A program made the translations under genes and the position numbers. From Diogma glabrata (taxonomy: Eukaryota > Arthropoda > Insecta > Diptera > Cylindrotomidae), in NCBI GenBank assembly GCA_963693315.1, contig OY856188.1, forward strand, positions 192,598,766 to 192,662,765: 64,000 nucleotides of DNA. The letters are read 5' to 3'. A model generated the notes under the pieces. That model did not search any database, was not told where the DNA came from, and was given only the letters and a program-made list of their open reading frames with translations. This document shows positions 1-10,994 of this stretch, piece by piece; positions within the stretch are counted from its first letter, which is position 1; each line of letters opens with the position of its first letter.

Positions 1-1
1 C

Positions 2-1798
2 CGCTTGGCCAAAATTCAAGAACTAACGGCGACGAGTGACTGGTTTTATGTACCAACTTTGCAAAATCCGGCTGATATTGTATCTAGAGGGCTCATGCCA
101 TCGCAATTTCTTTCTGCCTCTCTCTGGTGGAACGGCCCAGGGTTCTTGAAAGTCTCTTCGTCAACGTGGCCGATAACAGCTAACCAAGACCTTTCTCAGG
201 ATTCAATGAACTTGGAATGCCGTAAATTGCCAGTCCCAGTTCTGATTCAACTTCCCGTCGAAGAACATTTTATCTTTCAACGCTTCAGCTGTCTTAATCG
301 CTTGATTCGGGTGGTTGCCTATATTTGTCGCCTTGCTAATCATGCCAGACGAAAACATGACCCTACCACTACGCCTTCACTGCAGCTCCAACCTTTTGAA
401 ATTCAGATGGCAACCTTACTATTGGTTCGACTTGTCCAACACCAAGTGTTCGCTGAAGACATAAACTGTCTCAGAAAATCTAATCAAGTTTCATTTAAAA
501 GCAATCTTGCCGCCCTGACTCCGTTTTTCGATGATAGTGGAATACTGCGAGTGGGTGGTCGAATCTCACAAGCATCAATAACAGAAGATCACAAGCACCC
601 AATCTTGCGACCAGCACGTCATTCATTTACCACATTACTTGTTCGAAGCGAACATATGAGACTTCTTCATGCTGGCCCTCAAGCTTTGCTGTACAGCCTC
701 CGACAAACCTATTGGATTGTGGGTGGACGAAATGTGTGCAGACGAGTGGTTCATGACTGCGTTCGTTGTTTCCGAGTTAAGCCATTGATACGCAGTCAGG
801 TCATGGGTGATTTACCTCTCGATCGAGTAACAAAGACTAGTCGAGCATTCACAGTCATCGGTATTGACTTTTGCGGCCCATTCTATTGTATTCAGTCTAT
901 TAGGTCCAAAATTAAGCACAAGTGTTACATATGCTTGTTTGTGTGTTTTACTACCAAGGCAGTTCATCTGGAAGTCGTGATGAACCTATCAACTGACGCA
1001 TTCCTTGCTTGCTTAAAGCGATTTGTGGCTCGTCGAGGAGTCTGCTCTAAAATCTACTCCGACAACGCCACGAACTTTATCGGGGCTCGAAATGAATTAC
1101 GAGAAATCAAGACCTTGTTCACCTCGCAATCTTGCCAAGAATCGCTGTGTCAATTCGCCGAATCTCACAATATCGAGTGGATTACAATCCCACCAAAGTC
1201 TCCTCATTTCGGAGGCCTTTGGGAATCTGCAATAAAGAATGCTAAGCATCATCTTAGACGAGTTGTTGGAACCTCCAGTTTCACTTTAGAAGAACTGCTG
1301 ACGCTAACAATCCAAATTGAGGCTTGTCTCAACTCACGGCCCTTGACTCCCTTGTCAAGCGATCCTAATGACTTCACTGCCCTTTCCCCAGGCCACTTCC
1401 TCATCGGAACACCGTTGACAACGTTACCTGAACCATCGTTGCTTGATGTGAACGTTAATAGACTGTCGCGATTCCAGAAACTTCAACAAATGGTACAACA
1501 CTTCTGGAGTCGGTGGCACCGCGAATATCTGTCTGAGCTACAACACCGGTATAAATGGCAAAGAGGAACAGTTTCTATCCAAGTTGGGTCAATGGTAGTA
1601 CTTCATGATGACAACTTGCCGCCATTGAACTGGATGTTGGGACGTGTCACGGCTGTTCACGCCGGGAAAGACGGTATAATTAGGGTGGTTACTGTAAAGA
1701 CTATGCATTCGGAACTTAAGCGTGCCGTGAATCGCGTAAGTGTGCTTCCGATTGAGATTGAACCACAGGATGGTCTTCTGTCAAACTTGAATGGATGA
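2..1798 (+). CDS. BEL/Pao retrotransposon Pol, C-terminal part (RNase H end, integrase, DUF5641), 5' cut by window edge
   Basis: This is the end of the polyprotein of a BEL/Pao LTR retrotransposon; integrase would insert the element cDNA into the genome. The frame is open from the left edge to TGA at 1796-1798, about 598 residues without a stop or frameshift. Order seen: the end of the RNase H region (NPADIVSRGL, LWWNGP, residues about 20-45); an HHCC zinc-binding domain (H and H near HMRLLHAG, CVRC, about 215-260); the integrase core with GIDF (first D), SDNATNF (second D) and GLWESAIK (E), about 285-410; and a C-terminal DUF5641-type segment with FWSRWHREYL and GRV, about 500-575. The intact frame contrasts with every other element here and suggests a fairly recent insertion. 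No start codon is claimed because the real N-terminus is outside the window. Family assignment is confident; activity cannot be judged. Confidence 0.93.
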   Translation, partial: RLAKIQELTATSDWFYVPTLQNPADIVSRGLMPSQFLSASLWWNGPGFLKVSSSTWPITANQDLSQDSMNLECRKLPVPVLIQLPVEEHFIFQRFSCLNRLIRVVAYICRLANHARRKHDPTTTPSLQLQPFEIQMATLLLVRLVQHQVFAEDINCLRKSNQVSFKSNLAALTPFFDDSGILRVGGRISQASITEDHKHPILRPARHSFTTLLVRSEHMRLLHAGPQALLYSLRQTYWIVGGRNVCRRVVHDCVRCFRVKPLIRSQVMGDLPLDRVTKTSRAFTVIGIDFCGPFYCIQSIRSKIKHKCYICLFVCFTTKAVHLEVVMNLSTDAFLACLKRFVARRGVCSKIYSDNATNFIGARNELREIKTLFTSQSCQESLCQFAESHNIEWITIPPKSPHFGGLWESAIKNAKHHLRRVVGTSSFTLEELLTLTIQIEACLNSRPLTPLSSDPNDFTALSPGHFLIGTPLTTLPEPSLLDVNVNRLSRFQKLQQMVQHFWSRWHREYLSELQHRYKWQRGTVSIQVGSMVVLHDDNLPPLNWMLGRVTAVHAGKDGIIRVVTVKTMHSELKRAVNRVSVLPIEIEPQDGLLSNLNG

Positions 1799-2081
1799 TG
1801 TCATTTTTTTATCATTTTACGCTGTCAACACCACTAGAATACACATATCGTTGCAATTATGCAAATCTATTCAATTTTTTTTTTCTGTCCAATCTTCAGC
1901 GTCACCCAGTAGAACTTCCTACTTTCTGGTTGTATCGTTTTTAGGTTGTAATCGTTTTAAATCATTAATTTTCAAGTGCACCCAGTAGACATGAATTACT
2001 GTTCGGTGACACATGTTCAGTGTTCAAATCCATAATTTATTGTCATATCATTCCTATACGTCATAACTAAACCTTCGTATT
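1799..2081 (+). other. Non-coding start of the BEL/Pao pol-to-LTR interval
   Basis: AT-rich sequence directly after the pol stop. I see no env-like reading frame and no recognised motif. Confidence 0.5.
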
Positions 2082-4330
2082 TGTATAGATTCCTCAAGCT
2101 ATGCACATACCTCTCATTGGAGTGTATTAACAAAAATGTTGCTTCGAATATTGTCATTCGAAGCATACTCAAACTTATCTCTTGAGAGAATTCTTCATCA
2201 AGCTATGTCCACACAGCATAAAGGCTTTCGAGCTGTGTTTACTACCAGGTGGTTTTTTTTTATTAAATTCCCCTTAACCTAAGTTTTGCTAATCTCTTCC
2301 TCAAGCTATGATTTGCCGCCTATTTAAAGCAGCATTACGGAAGAGACATCAATATCAATACACGTCTCTACAACTTAACTATACCTGCATATCAGTTAAC
2401 ATTGTGGCCTATGTCCAACCTATCATTTTTGGAAGCAGCGTATAATTTTTATCTATCATTACTGTGGACCTATACTGCATTAGTCTTAATTCGATACAGT
2501 GCCGTGATATCTTCGTCTGAGAGAATGAATTTTGTAATTGATGAGATCAACACCCGCTGGCATATTGGACTATGAAAGGTCATATTTCATATTTCCAACA
2601 GACTTCACTTCTGCAGTTTGTCTTCGTTATTTTGACAGAGTGAGTCTGACAGTCCCATTTCGTCGTACAGACGTTGTGTCAATTCAACCAAGGGTCATCT
2701 CTCAACCGTTTGATACCAGTCTTTACTGTCAGATGTAGTCCACACAAATGTATAGATTCCTCAAGCTATGCACATACCTCTCATTGGAGTGTATTAACAA
2801 AAATGTTGCTTCGAATATTGTCATTCGAAGCATACTCAAACTTATCTCTTGAGAGAATTCTTCATCAAGCTATGTCCACACAGCATAAAGGCTTTCGAGC
2901 TGTGTTTACTACCAGGTGGTTTTTTTTTTATTAAATTCCTCTTAACCTAAGTTTTGCTAATCTCTTCGTAAAGCTATGATTTGCCGCTCTTTGATAGTAG
3001 CATTACGGAAGAGATATTACCATCTTTACTTATCTCTTAATTGTACTTATCTCTTACAACTTAATTGTACCTGCACACCAGCTAAGACGGATTCAACGTC
3101 CATACTGCATATTTGACAGCAGCGTATAATCTCTACATATTACTAGTGTGGATCGCCACATTGTAGTATCTTTATCGTCTTAAGCCGATACGGTATATTC
3201 AGACCTTGGATCATTTGAACTAGTTAAGGTTTCATTGATTGATTAACACCCGCTGGTATTTGGACTATGGAAGGATAATTTTATCGTCGAACCTAAATCC
3301 TTCTCATATTTCCAACAGACAACAGTTATGTGTTTATTAACTTTTCTTCGTCACAGAGTGTGTCTGACAGCCCATCTTCGTCGTACAGTCGTTTGTCTCA
3401 ATTTAAAATCAAACTCTTGATCCAACGTTATGTTATCGGCCTTTTATAAATATTCAGATATAGATCCATATATATATATGTAAAGTAGTCTAGTGAAGAA
3501 CACTGTTTTTTCACTGTTGACCGGATCATAAATAGCATCGCGTATTAATGCTATGACTGAAGGGTCATCGTTATTATAACTGCTCCATTTAACTAATGTT
3601 TTTTGTATCCCATGTTGGTCATCAGCATTAATTCGTATATTGCCTTAACATTATGTCTGCGTTCTCCTTAATGATCAGTTTATCATTATAGGAATATTTA
3701 ATCGTGTATCTTCGATTTCCGTAATCATTATAGGTATTATTTGGTACATTTTATATTGTATTTTCGGTCACCGTAATGGTTATAGGTCTCCCTATTGGAA
3801 CTCGCAAGTTCCAAAATAATTTATTCGCATCATATCGTGGCTGATTGAAGGAGTATATGTCCTTGATTGATCAACACCTGCTGGTATTTGGACTATGGAA
3901 GGATAATTTTATCGTCGAACCTAAATCCTTATCACAGTTCCAACAGACAACATTTGTGTGTTTATTCATTTTTCTTCGTTCACAGAATGTGTCTGACAGC
4001 CCATCTTCGTCGTACTGTCGTTGTCATTTTTTAAGGTCAAATTCCTGTTGCACCCAGTTGTTATCGTTTTATTTTCTATAAACATCTCGATATAGATCCG
4101 CATTCATATGTATACTACTATACTAATGAACATGGTTCTTTGCTGATAACCGACTCATAATTAGTGCTTCACCTGCCATGTTGATCATTAGCATTTTAAA
4201 GCGTATACTACCTTGAGTATTGTTTCTTCGGTTCCTTTAATGGTTAATTCATCATTATAGGAACATTTAATTTGTATCTTCGTTTTCCATAATAATAATC
4301 GAGCTATTGGAATTTTTGGTTTTGTATCGC
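2082..4330 (+). repeat. Degenerate large tandem units in the 3' non-coding region of the BEL/Pao element
   Basis: A block starting TGTATAGATTCCTCAAGCTA at 2082 recurs at 2749, an offset of 667 bases, and the match is near identical for about 220 bases before it decays. Later parts of the unit (GATCAACACCCGCTGG at about 2544, GATTAACACCCGCTGG at 3241 and GATCAACACCTGCTGG at about 3868) recur at roughly 610-700 base spacing. A downstream segment with TCATTATAGGAA also appears twice (about 3683 and 4251). I read this as about three diverged tandem units between pol and the 3' LTR. Similarity drops from one unit to the next, so the first pair looks youngest. No long reading frame spans it. Function is unknown; it lies where some BEL/Pao elements carry env. 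Confidence 0.8.
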
Positions 4331-5217
4331 CATATATGATAAAAATCATCGCCATTAATTTTGGAACGTTTTCGATTCATAGGTCCCACCTTACATTTGG
4401 CCGTACCCTTATGATCGACTTAATGACTCAGTCAGTCTCTTTAACTAGTGCGACATTAGTGTGGAGTATTTTCAGTAACTATACCTGACATCTCCATCGT
4501 CGTACTTTATCAGTTTGTTTATTTGGTTCCAATTACTTCAATCGCTTCATACTTGCCACTATTGTTGCAATTTACCTCATCAGGTTTCTGGCGAATTTGC
4601 ATTGATGCATTCATAGACACCAGGAACAATGATTTTTCACCTCATTTATGAGTAAAGTAATTTACTTACCCGGAAAAAATTATGCTGTTTTTTTTTCCAT
4701 TTTGAAACAATGCAGAAGAAATTATTTCCAAAAAATTATTTAGGCTTTATTGCAGCAATAAATTTAAATTGGTCATTGATTTTATTACAAATTATCATTA
4801 TCTGAAATTGTCTGAATTAAAGTATATATAACAATTTCTATGGTCTAGAAGACATAGTCATTTAGTTGTACTATCAATTACAATTGTCTAAAAATTGAAG
4901 TAATTAAAGTTTATATAACAATTAATATTATTTAAGTATACAGTTAATTAAATTTCAAAATTACAATTGGTTAAATATCGTCTCTAATATTTTTAAGAAA
5001 AATTGGATTAGTTATTTTGAATAATAGTAACTTAGGTTAGAGATTAGATGTTTTTACATAGCATTTTTGATCTTATGTTTAATTTAACTATGTTAATATA
5101 CATGAATGAATATCATTCATAATTATAGGTTTAATTTAATAACACTTAAATTGTAAGTGCTATTAAATATTATATAAGTAACTTCGCTGTCAGGAATATT
5201 ATTGTTTAAAGTTCCTT
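4331..5217 (+). other. AT-rich non-coding end of the BEL/Pao element before the polypurine tract
   Basis: Very AT-rich, no reading frame of note and no repeat recognised by eye. Confidence 0.5.
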
Positions 5218-5233
5218 TAAAGGGGGGCAGAAA
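5218..5233 (+). promoter_or_regulatory. Polypurine tract of the BEL/Pao element
   Basis: The purine run AAAGGGGGGCAGAAA is followed immediately by TGTTAACG, the expected layout of a plus-strand primer site next to the first bases of a 3' LTR. It is in the same orientation as the pol frame that ends at 1798. Confidence 0.75.
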
Positions 5234-5850
5234 TGTTAACGCTGGATCTTGTTCCCTACAAATAGGAGAAAAAAATTAGTGAAAAACAAATCTTACTAAC
5301 CTTATTTTGTTCAATCTAGCGTTGACATCTTTGCTTCTTTTGGGAATATTTAATTTTAGCTGTAAGAAATGACTAAAGAGTGTTAATATGAAATGTTATT
5401 GCGTTAAAATAGTAACCATTGTTTACCTTTAAAATTATTGTTGTTTTGGAAAATGTCATTCTGACATTTTTTATTTATCGAAGTCAGTTCAGTTCACATT
5501 TTTAACACACCAATAGTTGTCGTCGTTCTGACTCGATAATGCAGTCTCATTTAGTACTAATAAAGTACTAATAACTGCAGTGTTGAAAATGGGTGGCTCT
5601 GCTGTCAGTAAAAAAGATTTATTGAACATATGTTCTTATAGTAATTTTTGTTCGAGAATGTCATTCTTATTTTTAGACTTTGGTCTCAAAGGTCTTCTCT
5701 AGACTATCTTAGTTTTTATTTATTTAAAATTGTTTTGCTAAAAGAAATAAAGTTGTATTGTTTGTGAAATCAAAAATATTATCTTGTTCGTTTACTTCCT
5801 GATTGCTGAGACGTTTATAAAGGTGCGAGTAGTGTTCAACGTGTACAATT
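5234..5850 (+). mobile_element. 3' LTR of the BEL/Pao element (right end uncertain)
   Basis: Starts with TGTTAACGCTGGATC directly after the polypurine tract. It contains a possible start region (TCATTTAGTACT near 5546) and AATAAA at 5746-5751 as a polyadenylation signal. The 5' LTR is outside the window, so the right boundary cannot be fixed by comparison; a CA end near 5847 is only a guess, and the following tandem array could still belong to the LTR or to host DNA. An inverted echo of the LTR start (TAGCGTTGACA) lies at about 5319. Confidence 0.5.
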
Positions 5851-6067
5851 TTAAGAAACCAGCCACATGCTGGCATGCATCGGCCATCTTGTGTGTTGAA
5901 ATCATTGCCAAGTTACTCTAAGGGAAATTCATCGTCTTCGAGTGCCGGTGTAGTGTTCGGTGGTCATAATTACCTGGATTGATAAACGACTACATTTTTC
6001 TGTGAATCAATTTTTAATATAATATATTTTCAGATGCATGGTCATCACATCACGTTATTGTTTTCAG

Positions 6068-6609
6068 CCTACAATAGGCATCGAATATATTGCACTGGAT
6101 ATTGGTAGGCGAATATCAAGTCTTAGTCGCCATTGTCGTCACATGTAAGCCTACAATAGGCATCGAATATATTGCACTGGATATTGTTAGGCGAATCTCA
6201 AATTTTAGTAGCCATTGTCAGCCTACAATAGGCATCGAATATATTGCACTGGATATTGGTAGGCGAATATCAAGTCTTAGTCGCCATTGTCGTCACATGT
6301 AAGCCTACAATAGGCATCGTATATATTGCACTGGATATTGTTAGGCGAATCTCAAATTTTAGTAGCCATTGTCAGCCTACAATAGGCATCGAATATATTG
6401 CACTGGATATTGGTAGGCGAATATCAAGTCTTAGTCGCCATTGTCGTCACATGTAAGCCTACAATAGGCATCGTATATATTGCACTGGATATTGTTAGGC
6501 GAATCTCAAATTTTAGTAGCCATTGTCAGCCTACAATAGGCATCGAATATATTGCACTGGATATTGGTAGGCGAATATCAAGTCTTAGTCGTCATTGTCG
6601 TCTTAGTTA
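6068..6609 (+). repeat. Compound tandem repeat, 154-bp period made of 82-bp and 72-bp half-units
   Basis: Seven related half-units alternate A-B-A-B-A-B-A. A units (82 bp) start at 6068, 6222, 6376 and 6530; B units (72 bp) start at 6150, 6304 and 6458. All begin CCTACAATAGGCATCG and diverge in their second half (CAAGTCTTAGTCGCC in A, CAAATTTTAGTAGCC in B). The A units are almost identical to each other, as are the B units, so the present array grew by duplicating the 154-bp A-B pair after the half-units had diverged. A decayed further copy seems to follow to about 6690. Three overlapping 70-codon frames in the array are by-products of the period. Confidence 0.95.
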
Positions 6610-6691
6610 AGCCGAAATTAAGCATGGAATAGTGTACTGGATATATTGTAGTTATTGCTGCTGCATCTAAGCCTATTACAAGCACCGTGTG

Positions 6692-6770
6692 TTTATGCAT
6701 CAGTTGTCATCGAAATGAGTTTATGCATCAGTTGTCATCGAAATGAGTTTATGCATCAGTTGTCATCGAA
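6692..6770 (+). repeat. 28-bp tandem repeat, nearly three copies
   Basis: The unit starting TTTATGCATCAGTTGTCATC begins at 6692, 6720 and 6748. The copies are identical until the third breaks off. It directly follows the 154-bp array. Confidence 0.95.
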
Positions 6771-7185
6771 ACCTAATTCGGCACTAAAAATAATTTAGCA
6801 TGGCAACATAATTTATCATCAAGTACAAATCAATTAAGCAACACGTCAAATTTCACCATTATTATTGAAACGTGAACTTCATCGATCATCATACAGTCCA
6901 CTGCCCAGTCTTGGGCCGCTCCAATTACAAAAGACCAATTTTTCCAATAATTTATTGAATTCAAATACAAAAGGAAGCTACACATCATCACCATAATATT
7001 TAGCATCAAAAACCAACCATAATTTTACAGATATGTATGTTAATAGTATGGTTTTTTTTGACAGGAATGAATTTCGATTCGTAAACTGATTTTTATACCT
7101 TGACAAACAAATAATTGGTAAATGTATTTGGCAATAAAGCTTTGGTAATTAATTCTCTTTCCAAATCTAAATCAAATTCTTCAGA
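6771..7185. other. No gene seen
   Basis: AT-rich sequence, no reading frame or structure recognised. CCAGTCTTGGGCCGCTCC near 6905 is the only GC-richer stretch. Confidence 0.4.
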
Positions 7186-7575
7186 CAATTTCACGAATGT
7201 AAAAGGTTTTCATCTCGAGTAGGAAATGCAATTTTTTCTACGATAGTAGCCAACATAACATTCAAAATTCATATTCTATTTTCACGGTTGCTTTGTTTTA
7301 AAAACTTACAAAATTACATGAAAATACCATAGCAACTACAATTTGTTATTTAGCGAAAAAGATTTTACACTTGTGGAAAAAAAACCGATTTTGCACAGAG
7401 GTTATAGCCGGCATGAAAATAGACTTTTCATCTGCTATCGTTGAAAATAGTACATTTTGCTACAAGAGATGCAAACACTGTTTTTTCGTGAGTAAAAATT
7501 TGTGGAACAATTTCACTAACGTAAAATGTTTTCATTTCGCGTAGACAATGCAACTTTGTCCACGATAGTATGTAA
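7186..7575 (+). repeat. Interspersed AT-rich repeat family R1, copy 1
   Basis: Contains the blocks CATTCAAAATTCATATTCTA, CATAGCAACTACAATTTGTT and ATTTAGCGAAAA, followed by a pair with TTTTTCGTGAGT and GTAAAATGTTTTCAT. The same blocks in the same order occur at 8757-9480 and 22190-22640, with shorter pieces near 10540 and 25930. No reading frame; probably a non-autonomous element of unknown class. Confidence 0.75.
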
Positions 7576-8622
7576 AAATACTCAATATCTCTAAGACGAA
7601 ATATATGTATGCTTTACTTTTTTTACTTTATTTCTTGTATTAAACAGAAATTTTAGATAAATTTATTTACAAATTACAAATTATGTAACAGCAACATAGG
7701 TTGCAAACACATACAAAAGAAGAAGGACGTCTTGAGGACTACCAGCAAAAGTGAAAACTGTGTGAAACCTGTGTTTTTATCGTATACATACAACAAAATC
7801 TTTGCTTACTTAACCTCACTTCCACACTGTTATTAACTGAGAAATACATCAAATTCAATAAAAAAGAAAAAACCAAAATATGAATCAAGAGAAGGAGAGT
7901 AAAATTATTTCAAATATATTATCATTAATTTCAACAATACTTAGGTTATTCGTACTATCAATTGCGTTTTCTTTATTAAAAAGTATAAAGAAAAACACAC
8001 AGGTCAAATAATAAACGCATTTTTTTTATTTTGCTTAAAAATACAACAAAATCTTTACTTACTATACCACGCTTTAATTAAACCGAAAAACAAATCAAAT
8101 TCAATAACAAAGAAAAAACACAAATTTTAAATCAAGAAAATGAGAATAATGAAATAAGAAAATAACAAATGATTACAATTTATCTCACTCTCTTTTAATA
8201 TTTATTTTATATTTAATACATATTTATTTAACGTGTTGACTCGAATATATAAATTTTTCCCCATACAAAATCACACAACGCGCCTAAAGAAGTTTTCACT
8301 TCAAAAATGGTACAACAAACAATCACCAGAAAATTGGAAAAAATGAAAAAAGAAAACAATAACAAAAAGTATAAAAACAGAATAGCCACAAAACGTTTCT
8401 TTCAAAAACTGAAGAAAATATTGAGATGTCGTAAAAATCCCCTGAATACATTCTAAATTTTACTTCGTATTGACGTCACACTGCTAAAAGAGAATAGCAA
8501 TAACTTTAAAAAACTACAATATCGATCGTAAAACGAAATTTATATGTTTTTTATGTATTTATGAATAAAAAGCAATAATTTTAAGTTATTGAAAAAAAAA
8601 AAATTAAAAAAAACAAAAAAAT
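7576..8622. other. No gene seen; AT-rich
   Basis: Includes two similar segments (near 7780-7870 and 8040-8110) that share ACAACAAAATCTTT-CTTACT and CAAATTCAATAA-AAAGAAAA, so an old local duplication of about 250 bases is likely. Nothing coding seen. Confidence 0.45.
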
Positions 8623-8699
8623 GTACTACCCCAGGATTTGAACTCTCGACCGATTTAATAGATCCTCAGCCGACCTCGTTATCCATATTGCAATTTGAA
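8623..8699 (-). repeat. tRNA-like sequence, probable SINE head or decayed tRNA
   Basis: On the - strand GAGTTCAAATCC fits an RNA polymerase III B box, with TGGATAACGAGG a weak A-box candidate upstream at tRNA-like spacing. The arms do not fold into a clean cloverleaf, and a poly-A/T-rich run follows on the - strand 3' side (8590-8620), which suits a tRNA-derived SINE. Confidence 0.4.
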
Positions 8700-8756
8700 A
8701 CGTTACGACTTACAAGCGTATAAAGGGATAAACGACTCACGACTATTGTATATTAT

Positions 8757-9480
8757 ATTATTATTAAATTAAAAATCGGCAACATAGCATTCAAAATTCA
8801 TATTCTATTTTTCATGGTTGCTTTGTTTCAAAAACTTTGCAAAATTACATCAAAATACCATAGCAACTACAATTTGTTATTTAGCGAAAATAGTTTTACA
8901 CTAGAGGAAAAAAACCCATTTTCACAGGGGATTAAGCCTGCTTAAAAATATACTTTTCTTCTACTATCATAGAAAAATGTGTATATCCTACGCAAGATAG
9001 AAACATTTTACGTTCGTGAAATTGCCTTGCCTCGTGAAATTTTCACTCACGAAAAAGCAGCGTTTTCATCTTTTGTAGCAAAATGTACTATTGTTCTTTC
9101 TTATTCAGCCCAAAAAATAGTATATTTTGCTGCAAGAGATTAAAACACGGCTTTTTCGTGAGTGAAAAGTTGTTCACGATGCGCATTAGCGTCGATTAGG
9201 ACAATTTCACGAACGTAAAAGGTTTTCATCTCGCTATTTATTATAAATTATAAAATTAGAAATCGACAACATTCATATTCTATTTTTTCATGGTTGTTTT
9301 TAAAACTTTGTAAAATTATATGAAAATACCAAAGCAAATACAATTTGTTATATAGGTAAATGATTTTACACTAGTAGAAAAAAAACGTTTTCACAGAGGA
9401 ATAAGTCTGCATGAAATAGACTTTTTCTACTTCAAGCTACGAAAATGTCATTTTAATATATAGTAAAACCTATGTGAAAG
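8757..9480 (+). repeat. Interspersed repeat family R1, copies 2 and 3 in tandem, with an internal hairpin
   Basis: A copy with CATTCAAAATTCATATTCTA and CATAGCAACTACAATTTGTT is followed at about 9245 by the start of a second one. Between them, 8985-9240 is an inverted repeat: ACGTTCGTGAAATT and TTTTCACTCACGAAAAAGC on the left pair with GCTTTTTCGTGAGTGAAAA and AATTTCACGAACGT on the right. This hairpin arrangement is missing in copy 1, which carries only one arm. Confidence 0.75.
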
Positions 9481-10210
9481 GGAAACTTTTTCTAAGTAGT
9501 GACTGAAAATGTTTTTCTAACTAGTGACTCAAAGTAAATAAGTTTCGGTGGTCGCCTACAGGTGGTGGTTATTTAAAGGATTGAATATTTGAGATTGAAT
9601 TTGATTTACTGTTTCTGTTGTTGTTTCGGTTGCTGTGTTTATTCTGTCAATATCGCAGTATTTTGAAGGGATTGAATATTTTGATCGAATCGCATTGAAA
9701 CTAATCATTATATCAATTGTGTGTAATTAATTGATTAAACTAATAATGAGTGTTTTTTCTATATCGGAGAAATCGGAGCGATAAAATACAATTTGTATCA
9801 GATATATCGTATAATTTTTTCCTCCGATAATTAACTGTCAGATATAAAATATATTCTCTGAGTTCTTTCCGCCAAAAAAAAAAATTTATTAAATAAATAA
9901 ATTTAAATTTTATTAAAAAATTTATTTATATTTGTTTGTAATCGAATCTTTACCTACAATTTTTTAAATTTATACTTTAAACGATGACTTCCAGTCGGTT
10001 AAAAAAATAATTGTAATATCTGTAAAAATTTTTAAAGAAAACATATGATCTGAGATATATCCGAGAATGAAAAAAAACACGGAACAGATATATCTGAAAA
10101 TGCAAAAAAACAGATAATTTTTTGACGTTTAAATGTAAAATTAAATTTATATTTTCGAACTACTCGAAATAAATTTATATTTCCGAACTATTTTCATTAT
10201 TGATATTGCC
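9481..10210. other. No gene seen; AT-rich
   Basis: No reading frame or repeat recognised, apart from ATATCTGAGA/GATATATC-like short runs. Confidence 0.4.
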
Positions 10211-10475
10211 AAATTCATCTACTAAAAACTTACAAAACGACATAGCTAAATTTGACAGTGTAAAAAATAAACAAGATTGTATTTAGACATAGCATTTTTA
10301 CCAGTGTAAAATAATGTTATTATTGTTTTCGCCTGTTATTATTCCATTTGTAGGCGAACACAATAATAACATTATTTTACACTGGTAAAAATGCTATTTA
10401 TAAATACAATCTTGTTTATTTTTTACACTGTCAAATTTAGCTATGTCGTTTTGTAAGTTTTTAGTAGATGAATTT
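10211..10475. mobile_element. Near-perfect 265-bp hairpin (foldback/MITE)
   Basis: The two arms, AAATTCATCTACTAAAAACT from 10211 and its reverse complement ending at 10475, run inward for about 120 bases each with very few mismatches. An inner TCGCCT/AGGCGA pair closes a loop of about 20 bases near 10343. No gene inside. The outer target duplication is unclear. The low arm divergence suggests a young insertion or continued arm correction. Confidence 0.9.
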
Positions 10476-10994
10476 GTAAATATTAGATAAATAGCGTTTT
10501 TGCGTTCCTGAACTTATTCCACTCGACGCTATCGTGTCTCGTGGACAAACCGTTCAGTCACGCAAAAAGAGACGTTTTCACCACTTGTATAAAAATCTAC
10601 TATTTCTACTGCTATCATAGAAAAAAATCATTATCCAACGTATACAAAATAAAACTGGAAACAAAAGCAAACTACAACAGATTGTACTATCAACCACAAC
10701 ACACATTAATTAATAAAATTCATATTAGAAGAGTAACCATATTATTTATGACACAAAACTTTATCAAAAACTTTTAGCCAGTTGAAAAACAAAAGAGGAT
10801 ATAATGTATAGGACATAGGTATATTCTATGGTCTATACTCACTCTATTCTATACACATAATATTTAAAATATTAGAACGTATTAAAAAGCTCTTGCTACA
10901 TTCTTTTAAGTAATATGAATTTAAGAGATGGAAAATTTTGTTTAAATTGTACAACATGTGAGCGTTATTAATATGAAATAGGTACGAACGATAC
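10476..10994. other. No gene seen; short R1-like fragment
   Basis: A piece near 10555-10625 (CACGCAAAAAGAGACGTTTTC, then CTGCTATCATAGAAAAA) resembles the R1 family. Otherwise AT-rich without features. Confidence 0.4.

Noticed and set aside
6090..6610. Three overlapping 70-codon frames with near-identical translation in the tandem array
   Set aside because: They recur at exactly the 154-bp period, which is not a multiple of three, and have no protein-like composition or start context. They are produced by the repeat.
6692..6770. CRISPR array
   Set aside because: The 28-base units are contiguous with no spacers, and the DNA is eukaryotic.
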